Below the pieces are notes generated by a model, which was given only the letters and a program-made list of their open reading frames with translations, was not told the origin of the DNA and did not search any database. Shown here piece by piece: positions 5,636 through 6,693 of a stretch of 6,693 nt of DNA (positions are counted from its first letter, which is position 1; each line of letters begins with the position of its first letter). The stretch is from Streptosporangiaceae bacterium (GTDB lineage Bacteria > Actinomycetota > Actinomycetes > Streptosporangiales > Streptosporangiaceae): contig JASHYW010000242.1 in the NCBI GenBank assembly GCA_030042885.1, positions 1-6,693 on the forward strand, written 5' to 3'. The position numbers and the translations under genes are program-made.

Positions 5636-6466
5636 CTAGATCCGCCAGAAGTCGAACCGATCACGCCCGGCCCGGAAGCCGGCCGCCTCGACCACGTCGA
5701 CCGCCAGCTTGAACTTATCGCCGACCCGCCACGGCTCGTGCGCGTCGCTGCCGAACGACACCGCCCTCCCGCCCGCCTCACGCCACCAGCGCACCAGCTC
5801 GGCCGAGGCCAGCGGGCTCTTCGTGTTCACCTCGAGCACCCGGTCGCCGGCGGCCAGGGCCCGCAGCACCGCCCGGTACTCCTCCTCGAAGGCCTGCTCG
5901 GTGTACGGTTCCGCGGACTGCGGCCACATCCGGCGGGGGAAGTCCAGGTGCGCCAGTACCTGGAAGATGTCGCTGCCCTCGACCAGCCGGAGCACCTCGG
6001 CGAAGTACCGGCGCATCACCTCGTCGGCCGGCATCCGCGGGTACAAGTCGTCCGCGGCCGTCAGCCGCCCGCCGAACGGCACCGCGTGCAGCGAGCCCAG
6101 CACCCGGTCAAAGCCGGCTGCGGCGACCACGGCCGCCGCGCTGACTCCCCACAGGTGAGCCTCGCCGATCTCGGCGCCGGACAGGATCCGCAGATCCGGG
6201 TAGCGCTCGCGGCACTCCTGCACGGCCGCGAGGTAGCCGGTGACATCGAGCGAGCGCATCCAGGCATAGGGGCGCGGCTCGATGTTCTCCGCGGTGATCC
6301 GGTCCCCGTCGGCCGCGACGGTGAAGTCCAGGTGATCGGTGAAGGCCACGGCGGGTATCCCGGCCGCCAGCGCCTGCTCGCAGCTGCGCCTCATGGACGC
6401 CGCGGCCGGCGCGTCCCACGACCACTCGCTGTGCACGTGGTTGTCGGGCGGCAGCACGCTGCCCAT
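5636..6466 (-). CDS. PHP-domain phosphoesterase, histidinol-phosphatase type
   Basis: Predicted metal-dependent phosphatase, 276 residues, close to the usual length of HisK-type histidinol phosphatases. That enzyme performs the last dephosphorylation in histidine synthesis, L-histidinol phosphate to L-histidinol. All PHP metal-ligand motifs are visible: DNHVHSEWSWD with His10 and His12, FTDHLDF with Asp44 and His45, GAEIGE with Glu99, GSLHAVP with His127, LAHLDFP with His173, and GSDAHEP with Asp241 and His243. LEVNTK (211-216) also fits the family. No other his gene is in the window, so another phosphoester substrate is possible. ATG 6466 sits just before the first metal motif, leaving little choice of start. 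Its ribosome binding site is poor (GGGG about 16 nt upstream, within a GC-block region), so coupling to the upstream frame or structure-dependent translation may matter. Confidence 0.88.
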   Translation of the reverse strand: MGSVLPPDNHVHSEWSWDAPAAASMRRSCEQALAAGIPAVAFTDHLDFTVAADGDRITAENIEPRPYAWMRSLDVTGYLAAVQECRERYPDLRILSGAEIGEAHLWGVSAAAVVAAAGFDRVLGSLHAVPFGGRLTAADDLYPRMPADEVMRRYFAEVLRLVEGSDIFQVLAHLDFPRRMWPQSAEPYTEQAFEEEYRAVLRALAAGDRVLEVNTKSPLASAELVRWWREAGGRAVSFGSDAHEPWRVGDKFKLAVDVVEAAGFRAGRDRFDFWRI

Positions 6467-6479
6467 TCTGCCGTATTGC

Positions 6480-6537
6480 CCCGGGGGGGCGACCCCCCGG
6501 GATCCCCCCGATCACGGGGGGGCTGCCCGCCCCCCCG
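6480..6537. repeat. Alternating G-run/C-run block with competing hairpins
   Basis: Three stems can form. Stem 1: 6480-6488 with 6493-6501, nine pairs closed by a GCGA (GNRA-type) tetraloop on the plus strand. Stem 2: CCCCCCG (6504-6510) with CGGGGGG (6515-6521), loop ATCA. Stem 3: 6515-6522 with 6530-6537, eight pairs, loop of 7. Stems 2 and 3 share an arm and exclude each other. The block ends 13 nt upstream of the PHP start on the minus strand, and carries the stop of the upstream frame. It could be a terminator, an attenuator-like leader, or an intergenic GC repeat of the kind seen in many actinobacteria. Confidence 0.6.
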
Positions 6538-6693
6538 TTCCCCCCTGGCCCCCCGCCCAGCCGGGCTGGCGCGGCTTGGCCGAGGTGATGACGTAGACCT
6601 CGCCCGGTCCTGGATCCGGATCACGAGCTGCGGGCAGGGCGGGCGGTTCTACGAGGCCAGGCGTGTCCGCGGGCTCTGGCGGGGCGTGCTGCT
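6512..6693 (-). CDS. Possible C-terminal end of a Pro/Gly-rich protein (5' end outside window)
   Basis: This minus-strand frame is open from the window edge to TGA at 6514-6512, giving 59 or more residues rich in Pro, Ala and Gly. One less biased stretch (GEVYVITSAKP) is followed by a Gly-rich tail, coded within the hairpin block. It would be the gene before the PHP phosphoesterase on the same strand, 45 bp away. The other two minus frames are closed by stops. However, the exact antisense plus frame is also open and shows a slightly better codon-phase GC pattern, though it has no ATG or GTG start. The family is not recognised, and the call rests on openness and context only. Confidence 0.35.
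   Translation of the reverse strand, partial: QHAPPEPADTPGLVEPPALPAARDPDPGPGEVYVITSAKPRQPGWAGGQGGTGGRAAPP

Noticed and set aside
6566..6691. Plus-strand frame at the right edge as a gene.
   Set aside because: No ATG or GTG start occurs in frame upstream; going back, it runs through the G/C-run hairpin block.

Overview
The window is very GC-rich and reads as chromosomal DNA of a high-GC Actinomycetota. Evidence for this is strong G/C bias at third codon positions, GTG starts, TAnnnT-type -10 boxes placed directly before start codons, and the gene families present: DUF2277, a DUF397-like protein, an Ada-AlkA fusion followed by ogt, and a Tat-like lipoprotein. The order or genus cannot be fixed from the sequence alone. 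No tRNA, rRNA, CRISPR array, transposase or phage gene was seen.

Left part (1-1793): the tail of a DUF2277 protein (+) converges on a Nudix hydrolase (-). The Nudix gene is divergent from a 78-residue DUF397-like protein (+) across a gap of about 57 bp, and each gene has a candidate leaderless promoter. A predicted secreted lipoprotein of unknown function (-) converges on the DUF397-like gene and carries a perfect 21-bp tandem duplication near its 3' end.

Middle (1794-4135): a two-gene alkylation-repair operon on the minus strand. The first gene encodes an Ada-type methylphosphotriester acceptor and AraC regulator fused to an AlkA-type 3-methyladenine DNA glycosylase. It overlaps by ATGA with ogt, an O6-alkylguanine-DNA methyltransferase. 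Together they repair methylated phosphates, N-alkylated bases and O6-alkylguanine, and the Ada part probably senses damage and activates the operon. Divergent from it is an AIM24-family protein (4136-4903, +).

Right part (4904-6693): a non-coding stretch of about 240 bp with much lower GC (about 47% by hand count over 4921-5150). It contains repeated GTTAC elements spaced 30-31 bp and a candidate promoter, and is followed by a very strong imperfect hairpin (5145-5195). This leads into an unrecognised acidic 98-residue protein (5224-5520, +). That gene converges, across a symmetric terminator-like stem, on a PHP-domain phosphoesterase of the histidinol-phosphatase type (5636-6466, -). Upstream of the PHP gene is a block of alternating G and C runs that can form mutually exclusive hairpins, overlapping the likely 3' end of another minus-strand gene cut by the window edge.

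Most of the window is ordinary actinobacterial housekeeping and repair content. The least explained part is 4904-5520: a low-GC control region, a long hairpin and an orphan acidic protein. No known defence or mobile system is evident.
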